Shown piece by piece: positions 36,401-51,400 of a stretch of 64,000 bases of DNA. The DNA lies in contig JAMWBK010000006.1 of assembly GCA_029953675.1 (NCBI GenBank), positions 1,736,001-1,800,000 of the forward strand. The letters are read 5' to 3'. Position numbers and translations under genes: made by a program. The notes under the pieces are model-generated. The model was not told where the DNA came from. It ran no database searches and saw nothing but the letters and a program-made list of their open reading frames with translations. Position 1 is the stretch's first letter. Each line of letters begins with the position of its first letter. This DNA comes from Rhodosorus marinus. Its lineage: Eukaryota > Rhodophyta > Stylonematophyceae > Stylonematales > Stylonemataceae.

Positions 36401-39400
36401 TCTAGGGCTTCCGTGACCGCCGGTATCAGATCCGAAACTTGTACATCTTCGACCTCAAACCGACTCACACCAGTAGCCTAGAGTTTATCGCACGTAGCCA
36501 GCGACTATGGGTCAGAGGTCAGAGCTGGACACTGGCGAAAAAGGTATCCTGTGTCTATGTACGCACCGTAAAACTTTTCGACGAGTAGGCAAATCCAGCG
36601 GCAGCTTCGGACGGGAGGTCCGGCACAGGACACTCCCCTGCAAAAGCCCCCTCTGCTATCTTCCTGTAGAATCTGAATTCCCGATTCTCAAATGCGCCAG
36701 GATGGAACAATTTGATCAAGTCGTACAAGATCAGGTTTGGTTCTACAACCCCCAACTCGAAAAAGTTGTTCGAGGTGCCTTGTTCCACCTTCACCCCCTC
36801 ACTGTACGTGTCAGCATCGTTCGCCCATGCATTCCCACATTGCATAGACTCGTAGCTCGGAACTTCAGGGTAGGAAGAAGATATCGTCGCGGAATCTGCA
36901 ACTTCATTGAGTGTATTGAATCTGGTCCCAAAACTTGAGATGTTTATCCAATAGTCCGCCGATGAAAAGTTTCCGCTCATCTCTTGCGCACTCAGACTCA
37001 GTGTCGCCGGGCTCTCAGCGTCCTGGATGCGGTAGTCGACGTTGGCGTCCGCAAGAAACTGACCAATATACGAGATACCGTTTGCCACGCTCCATGTTGT
37101 GCCAAACGGATAGTTCGTCATCGCCGACGGAACACGCTCGATCGTGACTGCCAACTCTTTTGCCGCATTGTACTCTGTGTCGATCGTGGAGAAGAGCTTA
37201 TTCGCCTCAGCAATCCGGTGCAGTAGAATTCCAAAGATCTTTACGTGCTCAGCTCGTCCGAGAGGGGTGGTCTCCTCAACCTCTTGAGAGAGCAGCGCAA
37301 CGGTGGTGATCTCCGCGTCCTCGGCTTGAGCGGTGGCCAGATTCTGTTCGAAGGAATCAAGTGAGAAAGTTGTGATGATCGATACTGGAGGTGTCTCTGG
37401 CAGCTGCGCCATTGGGAACACGAAAATAATTCTCAGTCAGTTCAATTTCTTAAGAGCTCCTCCGAGCTCCCCTGCCTCATGAAGATAACTTACAACTTCA
37501 GTATTGAATAGATCCTTGAAGTTATTGCTAAAATCCGCAGCCCCAACTTCTACGATATCTCCTTCATTGAAACGCGTCCACGCGTCGCTCGATGCAATAG
37601 TTGACATTAACGGCACGGCAGCTATGGAAGCCAAACCGTTGAATTCGGGGGTGCCTATCATTCCAACGACCACCGAGTCCCCGACAAATAGGCTCGCTGC
37701 TGGTACATAGATCACAGTCCGATCGTCGTCAACTCCAGCAGGTGCATCGCATCCGCACCGAACGAACCTATACTTGAAGGTGGTGTCTTCGCGCAATGAT
37801 TCCTCCTGTTGCCGTGCCATCAACATTACGGTGAGTTACAGTCAGTCCTATTTCATCCTGGTCATCGGATCTTAAGACCAAAACTCACATCCACATCTAC
37901 GTAAGTGTTCGAAAAGTCGATTTTCGGCAGTCGCTCAGCATATTTCGCCACCACCTTCTCTTCAAAGTAGTCAACTGTCGTGTCGCAGTTGTCCACGGGA
38001 TCCAAACATCCTTGCGGTGTCTGCGGATCCTCTTGAGCGAGGGCTCCGCTCGTCAAAACCAGCACGATCAAGAGCAGCAGGCGAAACGGACCCATCTCGA
38101 AAGTTAGAAGAAAAAAGCTACAACCAGGACCCACGCGACACAAACAAAACAAAAGGCCAGTGCACAAAAAAACAACGCACTATCCTATTCGACCAACACC
38201 ATAGGAGAGAGCTCTCGTCAGCTTGCTCAACACCCCCCTCCATCCTCCGCTCTCTTACCCTGACTTTACTCAGACGCTTATATCCTCTGCAAGCTCTCTC
38301 CATCCCCCTTTGAGTTTCCTATCAAAAGGTGATCGATCATCGCCAATTTTCCAAAGCCAAGTAAAGAAAACCAAGCTCAAACTAACTACCAAACAAGATA
38401 CCAGGAAATACTATCCATCTATTTTGTATTATTTTACTTTTTCCTGGACCGAAGAAGTTGTATTGTTCCAAGATAAATTCTTCCAAAGTATATGAACTAT
38501 ATCGATAAGTAGGCCAATGTTCCACCGAACCAGACGGGGACCAAAAGATCGCATAGTGTGTTTTTTTAACCAATTTTCCAAGCGAAAAGCTCTGGATGCG
38601 ATCGGCAAAGAGAAACCTTGAAAACGTTTATTCGTTCAACCGTAGAAACGCTATGAAAAGGGTTTTTTGGAGCTGGCGAAGGATCTGTATGGTAATTTTA
38701 TGCCTAACAAAGGTTTTTTACTGTCTATATGGATGAAAGGGACAATGTTAAACAGAAGCCAACCTTCTGGGGCCTAGTTTCACTTCGGGACCAGGCCTTT
38801 GTATTTTTGACCAATGTTCCAAGGGAAACTCTGCAGGGGAAATATTTGAAATATTTATTGAAAAACACTATATAGAACAACGTTCCAAGCGGAAACGCTT
38901 GACCGGAGGAATCTTGAAATTATTAATGAAAAACAAAAAATATTTAAGGAGCTGTTGGGGACACCTGGAAGCAATATTTGATTTGGAACTTGGGAAGGGG
39001 ATCTATATTGGGTTTGTGTCTCCGGAGGTCTTTCACGGGCCTCACCGACAGCTAACAGCATATGTGGAGCATCGTGCTTAAACCAACTGGCGAGGTCAAG
39101 AACATAAAATCGGGGTGGTGGCCATAGCAAATGTGCGAAGAAAAGGTCAGCAAGCGTGCCTGTCCAGGTCCCACTGTAGAGAAACATCAGTTCATACTTT
39201 TTTTTAATCCCGACGGAAGGCCTTTCTCCAGATCCCCTCCCACCCCGCACAACGCACTCTCCTCGAACCCCGAACAAAACAACCAACATTCTCAATTTCT
39301 CGGTCACAGGTGGTTCTAGTTTATCATCGAATTGATCGGCCCTGGTCCTCTGGTCCAAAACAAGCGTAAACCCTAACATGAACTCCGGCTCATGTGAAAT

Positions 39401-42400
39401 AATGCCTTCACCCTCCCACGACCTCCAACCCCCTTCACACTTGGGACAAATACGGAAACCCGAAAAGAATCTGGTATCACTGTTCACCTTAACCAAAAAA
39501 AATTCCGCTTCCCGTTTATTATATACTGAAAACCATTTGTTCTCACGATACGATTGGTGGTGTTAGAATATTTGAATTCTCACCTCCCAACCACTTTTCG
39601 TTCCTTTACCGGTTCGTTGGTAAATGCAAGAAAATCCAGGGAATTCACTCCCTCCCCCCGTCGTTATTTCAGTGAAGAAATAACAAAATAATTACAATAT
39701 AGAGAATCGTTTTTACCATATTATTTAATACTTAAGTTGATATGGTCTTGAAATGTCTGTTTTTGGAGGGCTTAATATGATACATTCAATTGGTTGGGGG
39801 GTTGAAGTTCGATTTTTGGGGTTTTGTAGTATCTGTGTACAGTTTTTGGTTAACCGTCTTCAACTTCTCTTTTTTTTCAAGTTCAGAGGGGGTAATTGTG
39901 CACGTCTTGATTATCCGGATTTTTTTGTTGAGGAGTTGGGGAGTTTTGCTCCGACGGAATTACATGTGGTAAAATCGCGACGGAGGCGGTGGCTATGTGG
40001 TCACCCCAAGCTTGCTGATCTGATCGGATAATACGATGGTGGCTGGCAACTGGAGGTTTGGTAATATGCGTAGATGAGTGAGTGTGGTTTCAGTCCGAGC
40101 ACGAGTCTAGAAATATTGAACGCAGAAACCACAAGAGCTCAGGATTTATCTCTCACTACAGCCGAACTATTGCCTCTAGTTCTCGCCCTTCGGCTTAGTG
40201 GCTGCATGTTTGAGGGGAATTGGGTTGTAAGAAATCAGAGAGATGGGAAATCCTCACGCAATGATCTGGATTGGGAGAGTTTGATCTGCAATAGTCCATG
40301 TCAATCTATGATGGTTATGTGTGTCACTCGTGTTTGCGCACTGAGGCCAGTTACGTTTCTTTTCTCGTCGTCAATAAGTATCTAATGAAAAGTTCTTCCT
40401 CCCGCCCGCTACGGCTACAGACACTCTGGCTACAGGGAGGAATTATCTCAGTCCAAGGAATATGCTGACACCATGCAAATTCAGTAAAATAGGGGGAACA
40501 TCTGTGGGTAAGCTTGCTGGCCGGAAGGCACTCGGAAATGTCATGACCACACGAAAGAGTATGCGGGCGCTCATCCCATGTTGAAGGAGTGCAGAATCAA
40601 TTGGGACAATCATCCCCGGACTGTCCTTCTCGCTGGCAGACTTGATCCTCTTCTTCAAAGGAAGCAATGAGATTAAGCTTTTGGGCTCATCAACCAATAT
40701 CGCCAGATACATTGCTTATGAACTGCGACTGTCAAGTTGCTACCAGGAAAACTGAAGCCAGGCCAACATCCTTCAGTAAAGGAGTCCAGCCGTTTCCCCC
40801 ATCCTCGCCGCGGGGAACAGGGCGAGATATGCCTGCCTTCATTTTTCAGGTCACAAGCCTTTCGAAATGGGCGTGCTTGTGGCACCCCGAACAGTTCCGG
40901 TGCTTCAGATCCTATCTTCGCCAGGAGCCCCTTTTTCCTACCTTCTGCCACTGCCAGAATGACTAAGACTAGTTTTGAGTATCCCCAGATTAGAACATTT
41001 ACCTCGCCACTTCTTTACCGAGGTCCTCGTAAGGGTCACATTGGTACGGATAAGACAGTCAGTGAGCTTCCGACAGTCAACAGCCGAAGTTCACAACCGC
41101 ATCTGCGGGCTGAATCTGGATTTGACTGTCAGTTGTTTGAGAGGGTGAAGCAAGCACACAGCTAGAGTTGATCGATAAGTTATTGGGGAGGATGAAATCA
41201 CTGGATCGCTGTGTAGGCCAACTGGATCAATACTAGCTATCTAGATGCTTGCGATTTGGGGGCTTGTTTCCGGCCTTGGCTTGCTGGCTCTGTGGCTTCG
41301 CCTGAGACTTTGGAGGCGGGGAGGGGCCTCCAGCTCCACGCGCGTTGGATTTTTGCACCCCAGCTGCGCCGAGGGAGGAGGGGGGGAAAGAGTTCTGTGG
41401 AGAGCTGTGTCAGCGCTTATCGCAGAACGAGGAGAAATTGTTGAAGTTATTGTCTTTGGCGGATCCGGCGAAGCAGATGACGTTAAACGAAAGGTTCAGA
41501 ATCAATTTGGTTTTGACATTGACCACCGTGTGCGTATCGTTCAACTTAGAACTGGATTTTGGACCAAGCCTTCCTACTTCCCAGCCTTCACCCTTCTCTT
41601 GCAGTCCCTAACCGGGATCATCGTAACTCTAGAGGCGCTGCTAACGATTCCCGTGGACGTCCTCATCGAAACTTCGGCCCATCCTTTTGCGCCATTCGCA
41701 GCATGGCTGCTTGATGTAAGGATTCTGAGCTACATTCACTACCCAACGATTTCATCGGAGATGCTGCGCACTGTTTCGGAAGGTCGAAAAGGAGTGAACA
41801 ACTCGTCCTTCGTGACCTCCTCAAGAACTGCAACGAAAATGAAGATTTTCTACTATAGATTGTTCGCGCGAATATACAGCCTTGCGGGGAGGCTGACTGA
41901 TGTTGTCCTTGCCAACTCCTCTTGGACTGGGCTGCACCTGAGGGAAATTTTCGGCAACAGAAGGGTAGTACACGTTGTTTACCCTCCATGCGAAGTTGGA
42001 GTGATTGAGGCTGGGGTTGCCGAACATCGAAACGAGGGCCAGATCATCTCCCTAGCCCAGTTCCGACCGGAAAAGAACCATGAGAAGCAGCTGGAGATGA
42101 TGAACATATTGGTGAATGAGAAACACTGCAGGGTGCGCCTAAAACTCATAGGGGGAGCGCGCAATCACGCAGATGAAGATAGAGCCGCGATGCTGCAGCA
42201 ACTCTCCGCCCAGTTGAAACTGAAAGACAATTGCGAATTCCACGTCAACGTACCCTATCAGGAGGTCAGAAGATACCTAGCTGAGACGGACATTGCCGTG
42301 CACACTATGTCAGACGAGCACTTTGGTATTAGCGTTGTCGAAATGATGGCCTCCGGCGCGATCATCATCGGCCACAACTCTGGTGGTGTCAGGGATATCA

Positions 42401-45400
42401 TTGAAAACGGTACAAGCGGCTTCTTAGCTGAGTCCTCGTCGGACTATGCAACAGTTGTGGAACGAGTGATTGCAATGAGAGCTGAGGAAAAGGCAAGAAT
42501 AAGAGAAGGCGCACGGAAACGAGCGCTGATGTTCTCTGATGATGTGTTTGATGCAGCATTCGTTAAGCATCTCATACCGCTCTTGTAAACTGCCCCACCT
42601 TTTGCGGTTTTCTCAGTTCTTGATGAAGCCCGTCCGGCAGATTAGCGCGACCGGGCTCCCGAAATACTTTGAAGGAAAAGCGCTTTTTAAGGTCAGGGTA
42701 AGCTTGATCATAAACGTATTTTATATATTTCCCCGCTTCTGGACATGGCTTTTATGTGCCGCGTCTACTGCAAGGAATCACACAACGCAAACCGATGGGC
42801 AGTCAGCGGTTCTCAGCTGACAGGGTTTGCGCTCGAATACCGCCCGCCTGTTCATAAAAAGCGGACCTTGGCTCGCCAAAACACCCCAGTGGAGACAAGA
42901 CGTTAAATATGTACTTATAGTAAGGATAGTAGCATCCGCAGCTACTCCATTTGCATTCTCGTTTCTTTCGCCTGCGCTTTCTCCGCAGCCTTGGCCTTGA
43001 CCAAACGCTTCTGGCGAACCACGGCGGGCTCGATGAGATCGATATTCTGCTCGAGCTCCCGAATAGCATCCTTCTTCTCCAGCGTGGCCTTGATGCGCAT
43101 GCGGTTCTTGAAAAACTGCTTTTCCCTCTTCGTCCGAATCTCCTGAACACGGTTCATGATCTTGAGCGTCTTGCTCATCAATTCTCTGTCGTATTTTGCC
43201 GCCGCGTTTCTCTGTCGCTCGAAGTCGAATGTAGAATCCTAAAAATTGATATTTTCGTCAGGACGGCTACGCACACAAGCAAGGGCTCTCTCTCCGAACA
43301 AGTGAGCACATGTGGCTAGAGCTTACCACAACCATTTCCTTCCCGCGGGCTTTTCGGAAAGCCTTTGTCCATTTCAACTTGCGTGGGTTGCGCCTCATTT
43401 CAAAATTCTTTCGGCATTTTGACCGGCAAAACCTGAAAATCTGCAAAAACCAGAGAACCAATATCTCCAAAATAAGAACAACGCTTTCATCCAATGCGAA
43501 AGTCTCTAAGCGCATCCCTGTCAACCCGGAAAGCGCCAGAGGACGAAAAACAAACTTACCCTCGCGTCGTTGCGAACGAAAACAGTACCATGGCCGGGGT
43601 ACACTGTACTCGAGCAAACGTAACACTTTTCTAACCTCATGATGACTCACGAGCCCCCTCCAAAACCTCTCAAATTCTACCTTTCTCTACAACAGATACC
43701 GAGCTGCCCGAACGAGCTGACCTCGAACGCAGGGCTTTCGTCGTTCGTCGTCTCTATTGCCTATCGAAACAAGCGCTCGGCAACAACGGCAGTTGTTTCC
43801 ATCAATCCACATAATGACTGACCAGCATAACTTTTTCCTTTTTAAATTTATTTTGACTGCATTTTAGCTCAATAAGGAATTTTAACGAATCTACTATAAC
43901 AATGATTGGAAGAAAGTGTGTAGTAAGATACTTAATAACCAATTATTAGCTTTGAAATGTTTACCCGTCGACGGCGGTGGTAGTAGGAATTTTCTTATAT
44001 TTTAAAGGAATGAAAAATAGGAGCGGTGATATATATATTCTTAAGAGGTTGGCGCTGTTGTCAGATACGTTCATACCTCTCGAACATGCACCCGATCCTA
44101 TCTCAAATTCGGAAGTTAAGCTCGAACGGGCCTGGAGAGTACTGAGGTCAGGGATGACTCGGGAACGCCAGGTGACGTATCTTTTGTATTTTTTTTTGGT
44201 GTTTTCTGCATTTTTACGGAGGATGTGCCTGGAGTAAGAGGTAGACCACGGAGGATTCTGTTCATGGCCAAGAAAGGGATTGACTTCTCCTGTCACGCAG
44301 TTTTGCTCTCTCTGTCTCAACACATAGTGTGGACCTCAGTTTATACCTGATTCCTCTGAGCTCGCTGGGCTAGGAGCTCTGTGAGTTGTAAGCAATAGTT
44401 GGGGCGGTTCACCCGAGGGCACGCGAGGAGAACCTGATGAGGATCTTCTTATCGTCAGGATGAGTGAACCAATTCAACCGCTCTGTAGAGGCGGAATTCT
44501 TCGACACCGAAGCCGTCCTACTCTTGCATTGGGCTCTACAAAAGAAAAAAAAATGTATCGACGAGAGACATCTGATTACCAAACCCCTAGCGAAAATAAC
44601 GCAAACAATGCTTTCTAAGACGCCGTTCACAGATAGCAGCACCGAGCCGAGAAGTTCCAGAATGCCAAAGGGTCACGAAATCAAACGCCGTCTAGAATCC
44701 GGCCCACGAAAAGTTCAACGAATTCGTCCTCCGACCAAAAGAGCTGCTGTGTTCGTCTAAACATCCGAGAACGCAGGTCGTTGCATACTCTGAGACCGAA
44801 GGTAAAGCTACGCAGAAAAACAAAACAAAAGTGCCTAAGCCAGAACAGTGCTCCAGAGACAGCAATTTTCCCAGCCCTTCACGTGAAAACTACCCAAGAC
44901 GGACACTCCACACCCCACCCTCCTCCCGCATTGCCCTTCACAATTCGAAACCCCAATATCCCCAATTCCGGCTTGCTGTGTCCCAACCTAAGGAGAAACT
45001 TTTTTGCCACCTCATGTACACTCTTTTATGGGACCAAGGACAAAATATATCAAAAATTTGAATATTAGCTGAGGAGTATATCTCTTTGAAATCTACAAAT
45101 TACAAGCCAAGCGCTAGATCATGATATTTGGAAATATTTGGATATACCGCTTGCGCGGTGTCAGCACTGTCCAAAAGAATTTGTTTTTAATTTCCGCGTT
45201 CGTCAGTACAATGTTAATCTTTTAATGGGACATCCGTCTTCTGAGCAAGCTCCTACATGTGTAAAATCCAACCAAATCCGAGCTCAAGCTCCGGGTTGGC
45301 GTCCACCACGAATACCAAATCCAAGTGGTATTCATGGTGTCTTGGTGTTCTTTAGCGCAACAGTGTGGTTGCCATTACATAAGGGAATTAGATGCGCTCC

Positions 45401-48400
45401 ATACGGGTGGGAGCTCGTATCCTGATGTTTTGAAACTGTGTGAAGAGGGGAGTAGAGTACGTCTCCACCAGCGTGGGCGGTGCGCTTCGACATCTCCGGG
45501 GAAAAGTTCTTCGAGCAACAACTTCACACTTGAAAGGTCCATACGCCTGTAGGAGAGGAAGTGCGTGAGTTGGATTGTGAAAAACCCGTGGTGGGGCGCA
45601 TCCTTCATCGTGGGCTTACCAGAGAAACGGACCAAATGCTCCTCTGAAATCGGAAGCTGGGTACCATATGTTTTACAGCTATGCTCTGGTGCATGCATTG
45701 CCTAAACAAGATGGATAAGTATCATTTTCTAATAGACATTTTAGGACGAAAAGACTCGAGATAGAACTGATTTAAGGACGCGCAATGTTCCCGAGGTTGG
45801 AAACCTTCACGGATGCAAAAAAAACAACAAAAAAGGTTGGGAAATGTGTTGCCTGAGAAAGCCATGTAATACGCAAGAGTATTGCCACCTGCTACTCGAG
45901 CACCATTCGGCGAACACTAGCTGCAACCCATGCGAAGAAAGTATTGGCAGTGGGTGAGGTGGAATTTTCGAACAATCTGTGGGTACTTTTGCAGAGTTCT
46001 CGGAGACCAGCCTCAGGTGAACGTGGATCCTGGATTGTTGAATCCAGGGAAGGACTGGAACCTGTGATTCATCTCCCACGGGGACTCAATTGCGCTGAAA
46101 CGCGCTTCGTACCCAGACAAGATGACCAGGCCTTCGTGACCCCCAGGACGATGGCTTCTTTATCCGGTGTACCCACGAAAACGATGATTGTGGCCTTCGT
46201 CATGTATGGCGCCAAGCTGATGTTCAGAAAGCTCTTTTTAGCATCATCTCTGAAAGGGGGGTACAGCGTGCTTGCGGTGCATTGAGGGAACATATGTATA
46301 AACGATGTATACTGCTATACACCTTACAATACCACCCAAACGATTCTGATTAGTTGTACTCATCGTATATTCTCAGATAACTCGATAAGTGACTTGGGAA
46401 AAGCTTCCCACGTAAATATAGGGGTAATCGCCTCTATCAAAAATTCATTAATCAGGATAGTTGAAAGATATACTATTTGTCAATAAATGTCGTGAGTTCG
46501 GTATATAAACTATAATTTATAGGGAAAAACATTTCTCAGACTGGAACTTAACAAATTGTTTTAAAAAATCTATCCTTAAATATAGCGAGTGGAGAGTTGA
46601 GGAAGAGTGCGTTAGCTGCTTTTTTGGGTCCCAGGCGACTCTACGGGTAATTATATTTAATTTATTACGAAAAACATTATCCTGTTTTTGGAATGTTAAG
46701 TTTTGAAACAACAAATATTTGCAAAGTTCGGTCGTTTCCCAATAATTTATTAAGCAAACTATTCGTACTCTTGAGCAGGAAAACTGAAAATAATTAATAT
46801 TTGACCACAAATACCCTGGGTTCGGTAGTTTATTATTAATTTTCTTTCAAAAAAGCTTGTTTTGGAGTGGAACGAGGTGAGATTCGTTTGTGTGCCGTTG
46901 AAAATTGTTTTAGAGGACAGGGTGAAGTTGCATTGAACGGGGAAGAAGAGGGAGGATGAGGGAGGAAGAAGGGGTAGGTATGGTGCTCGGATGCACAGGC
47001 TTTGGGCGTGGGAATAGTAGTCTAGCTTTTCCTATTGGTGAACACCTATGGCTGACTCTGTAGTTGATGGTGGTGCGGTGCCTGCACCTGGGATGTCTAT
47101 TGCTAATGCTCTGAACCATGCGTACATGAGAAGCATTGACTTTGTTTCCGGTACCCTGAACACTGCACTTGGCACTCTGGGAGGTGATAATCCGGATAAA
47201 AATATCTATTTGAAAGGGAGGTACGCACCGTTAACAAAACAATTTCATGAGATAGATTGCGAGCTCCTGGAAGGAGCGCTTCCGGAGTCGCTCAAGGGGG
47301 CGTACATGAGAAACGGGCCAAATGCTGCTTTAACACCGGAGGGCGGGTACCATCTGTTTGATGGAGATGGGATGGTGCATGCAGTTCGCTTCCGGGATGG
47401 GAAATTGTCATTCTCTAACAGATATGTGCGGACGAAAAGATTGGAGATGGAGCTCAGTCATGGACGACCCGTGTTCCTGAAGATCGGAGACTTTCATGGG
47501 GTGACAGGTCTTGGCAAGGTACTCCTAGCTCAAGCTTTGAGATACTTGAATATAGTGCCACCGCCTACTGGACTGTACCATACAGCGAACACAAGTATCG
47601 TATACCATGCGAAGAACGTACTAGCGCTTGGAGAGGGCGGAGCTCCGTACAATCTGCGAATGCTTTGCAATGGTATTGTTGAGACTCTGGGAGCAGTATC
47701 TACCAACATAGAAGGTTCCAAGTCCTTCACAGCGCATCCAAAGATCGACCCGGACAGTGATGAAATGGTGACTTTCGGTTACAACGTTGAAAACAAGCCG
47801 TACGTGAGAGTTGGGTTTGTGGATGCGGATGGTAACGCCGAGAAGACGATACTAGTTCATGGAGTTTCGCGGCCTGTGATGATCCACGACATGGCACTGA
47901 CGAAGAACTACGTATTCGTGTTCGACATGCCTTTGATTTTCGACCCGGCAGTGATGGTGAAGGAGAACAAACTGCCGTTTGCATTGCGTGAGGATATTCC
48001 AGGACGCTTTGGTTTGCTTAGAAGAGACGCCGTGGACGATAAGACGATGGAATGGTTCGAAGTACCTGGAGGCTTCTGGGTGTCCCACGAAGCTAATGCC
48101 TGGGAGGACGAAGAATCGAAGAAAGTTCACCTGGTTGCGATTAAGATTAGTGGATTTGACCTTGATAGCGTGTGGCAAGAGGAAGATAGGGAGAAACCTT
48201 ATCTAGCACACTGGAGCTTCGATCTCGAGAAGAAGGAGGTTACGCATCGGCGTCTTCTTTCAGACGAGGGTCAGGTTATGGAATTCCCTGTAATCAATCC
48301 GAGGTATAAAAGCAAAAAGGCCAAGTACGTGTGGGTTAACCTTGCCGAGCGGATGAATGATGACTACTACTTTGTGAGGATAGGGAAGGTAAACGTAAGA

Positions 48401-51400
48401 GCTGGCTTGCTGGACGCGGATGACGGATTGGAAGCGGTCATTCACCTTCCTCCGGGACTCAACTGTGGTGAAATGCGCTTCGTGCCCCGCCATGAAGATC
48501 CAAGCATGTGCGATGGCGAGGACGATGGGTTCTTGATCGGATACGCGCACGAAAATGATAATTCCGGTGCTTATTTTGTTGCGTATGACGCCAAAACAAT
48601 GTCTTCCAACATGCTGTGCAAATTCAGAATGCCAACGAGAATACCTTTCGGCTTTCATGGCTATCATATCAACGAGTCAGAATTTGTCAAGCAGCTCGCT
48701 TGAACAATGAACGTAAACATAGATCTTCTAATGCAAAAAATTCCCAATTCCTGTCGCTAGTCCTCCCTGCTCCTTGCTCCTCGACTCAGAGTCTAATCAA
48801 AGTTCCTTCCTTGGTGAGATGTCATCGGGAACGGAAACTAATTCGATGCTGAGCTTCCATGTGGTAGGCGGTAGACAAGAGGATGCAACGCAATGATACA
48901 GTTTCCTTTCAGAGCAAATTGTGTGTGTTGGACAGAAATCATTCGATCATAGGCGCTGGGATTCCAGAAGAAGATGAAGGCTATGTCGGTGAGAGGTCGA
49001 AGGGAGGATATTGGGATAAATGTGGAGCGGCCATGGCAAACCCCGGACTGAAATGCTGACTTGACTGTGGCAGAGTTTCTAGAGCCGCTTACGTGTTATG
49101 GGGTAGTGAAAGTGATTCGAATACAGTGATAAATGTTTAATTTACTTTGACATACATATCTTAAACAGTTATAATTATCGAAGAACCTGGAAACTACCAA
49201 TGAGTGTATTCATCCAGGAAACGTCCGAGTTTAAACTCTGGCTTTCTAGCGGCTCTGCGAATGAGGTACTTGCGAATCTCGTCGTAGAACAACTCGAACA
49301 GCGCGAATGGAATTCCTGGCAGCCAATGTACAAACCGGATTGGTGCAGTTCCTATGATCGTTTGGATGAACGGCACGTACGCGATGATCACCGCCAGCAG
49401 AGTTTCGAGGACTAGGCCAAAGTTGAGGACCCAGTTCCACATGCCTTGCTGGAAGATGGATAGTGTCCTTGTCTTCGTGATCAGTAGATCGCCCCACTGC
49501 ACAATGATGATTGCGACGAAGTAGGCGGTCTGTGCATGCCTCAGGGTCTGAGTTTGCTGCTCGCTGGTCCAGAGTTCGAAACATCCGGAATCTCCAATGT
49601 TGTCATTCTGTTCTCCGGTGTTGATTCCTGTGTAGTAAACAGAGCCTTCGTTCACGGAGCTGTCAAAGCAGCTCAAGTCGTTCTTCAGAAGCTCGTTGTT
49701 CACTTCACAGGTGAATGCCATGCATGATGGTTGCTGCGTCAGGAAGCCCACAATCTTGAACATATTATTGAACTGCTCGTTAACAGGAGTGCCTGGTACG
49801 CTCGCCAGAAGACTGCTTGACTCCACAGTCCCTGGCGTGCTTGGCAATTCATCAAACACCGCAGTCGTCTGTTGGATAAATCCAGTCGGAGGCTGGCTGC
49901 TGAAAAACTGGCTGAAGTCGCTTTCGTTGTTGAACCAAACCCTCATATTTGCAGCCTGGTTAAAGGAACTCTTCTGCGCAATAAGCCATCTCTGGTCCTC
50001 TTGTACGGACGTTGCGAAGAAACTGTTCACGTCCAGGTTGTTTAGAGTACTGGGGCTCAGGCCATAGTCGTTGAATACGATGAAGTACGCAAACAATCCC
50101 GCTAGGGCCTGGATGACTCCAATCTGGAAGTAGGCGAACGAAATTAGCTTCCTGTTCACCAGTCGGTCCTTTCCGGCGCGGCGAGGCTTCCTCTTCATGA
50201 TATCGTTCTCTGGCTTCTCATAGGCGAGGGAGATCGCTGGCACCACATCTGTTCCAAGATCAATCAGGAGAATCAAGAAGACAGACAGCGGGATTGGAAT
50301 GCTGATTAGAATGAACAACAGGAACGGGATGAGCTCGGGAATGTTGGATGACAGCGTGTAGGAGATTGATTTCTTCAGGTTGTCGAAGATAAGCCTGCCC
50401 TCCTCTACGGCATTCACGATTGATGCAAAGTTGTCGTCGAGCAGGATCATGTCCGCAGCTTCCTTGGAAACATCTGATCCTGCAATACCCATAGCAACTC
50501 CAATGTTCGCCTGCTTCAGAGCCGGAGAGTCGTTCACGCCATCTCCTGTCACCGCGACGATCTTTCCCAGCCTCTGACAGTTCTCCACGATGATCAGCTT
50601 CTGTTGAGGCGACGTCCTAGCAAACACGATCTGCTCTTTCGCAAGAATGCGATCCCAGTCCTCCTCGTCTAGATCCTTAATAGCCCATCCAGGTACTACT
50701 ACAGCTTTTGCCTCGCTATCGTTAACTTCATCAACACTACATCCACGCTCAATCGCAATGTCCTCGACCGTCTGATCCTTAATGATATTCACGGACTTCG
50801 CAATAGCTTTGGCAGTTGCTGGATGGTCGCCAGTAACCATGATGACCTGAATACCTGCTTCCTGGCAGGTCTCAACTGCGTATGGAACGGACTCTCTAGG
50901 TGGATCCAGCAGAGAAACCAGTCCAACGAAGCACAGCTCGCCCTCCATGATCTCATCGAGGAAGTTTTCGCGTTCCGAATCAAATTCGTAGTCGGGACCG
51001 AACTTCTCCGGCAACATTCGCTCAGCGAAGCCAAGAACTCGTTCTCCATTTGACATCAAAACTCTCAGGTGGGCATCGATGGTTTCCTTGTCCTCAGCGT
51101 TCATGGGTACCACTCCTTCAGACTTGAGCATACGCGTGCATCGGCTAATTACTCGCTCTGGAGCACCCTTCATGAGCACACGGAACAAGCCGGACTCCTC
51201 GTCCTTGTTTACGGTCACCATGAACTTGTTCGCAGAGTTGAACGGAACACCAGACACCTGCGGGTTGTTTCTTCTGATGGGCATAACCGGTTCCAACTTC
51301 TCAGCAAACTTGAGAATACCAGCTTCTGAGGCGTCTCCGTTCACCTTTCTCTCGTCTATTGGTAGCTCAGGGTTCATTTCCATGTCAGCAGCATCGAAAA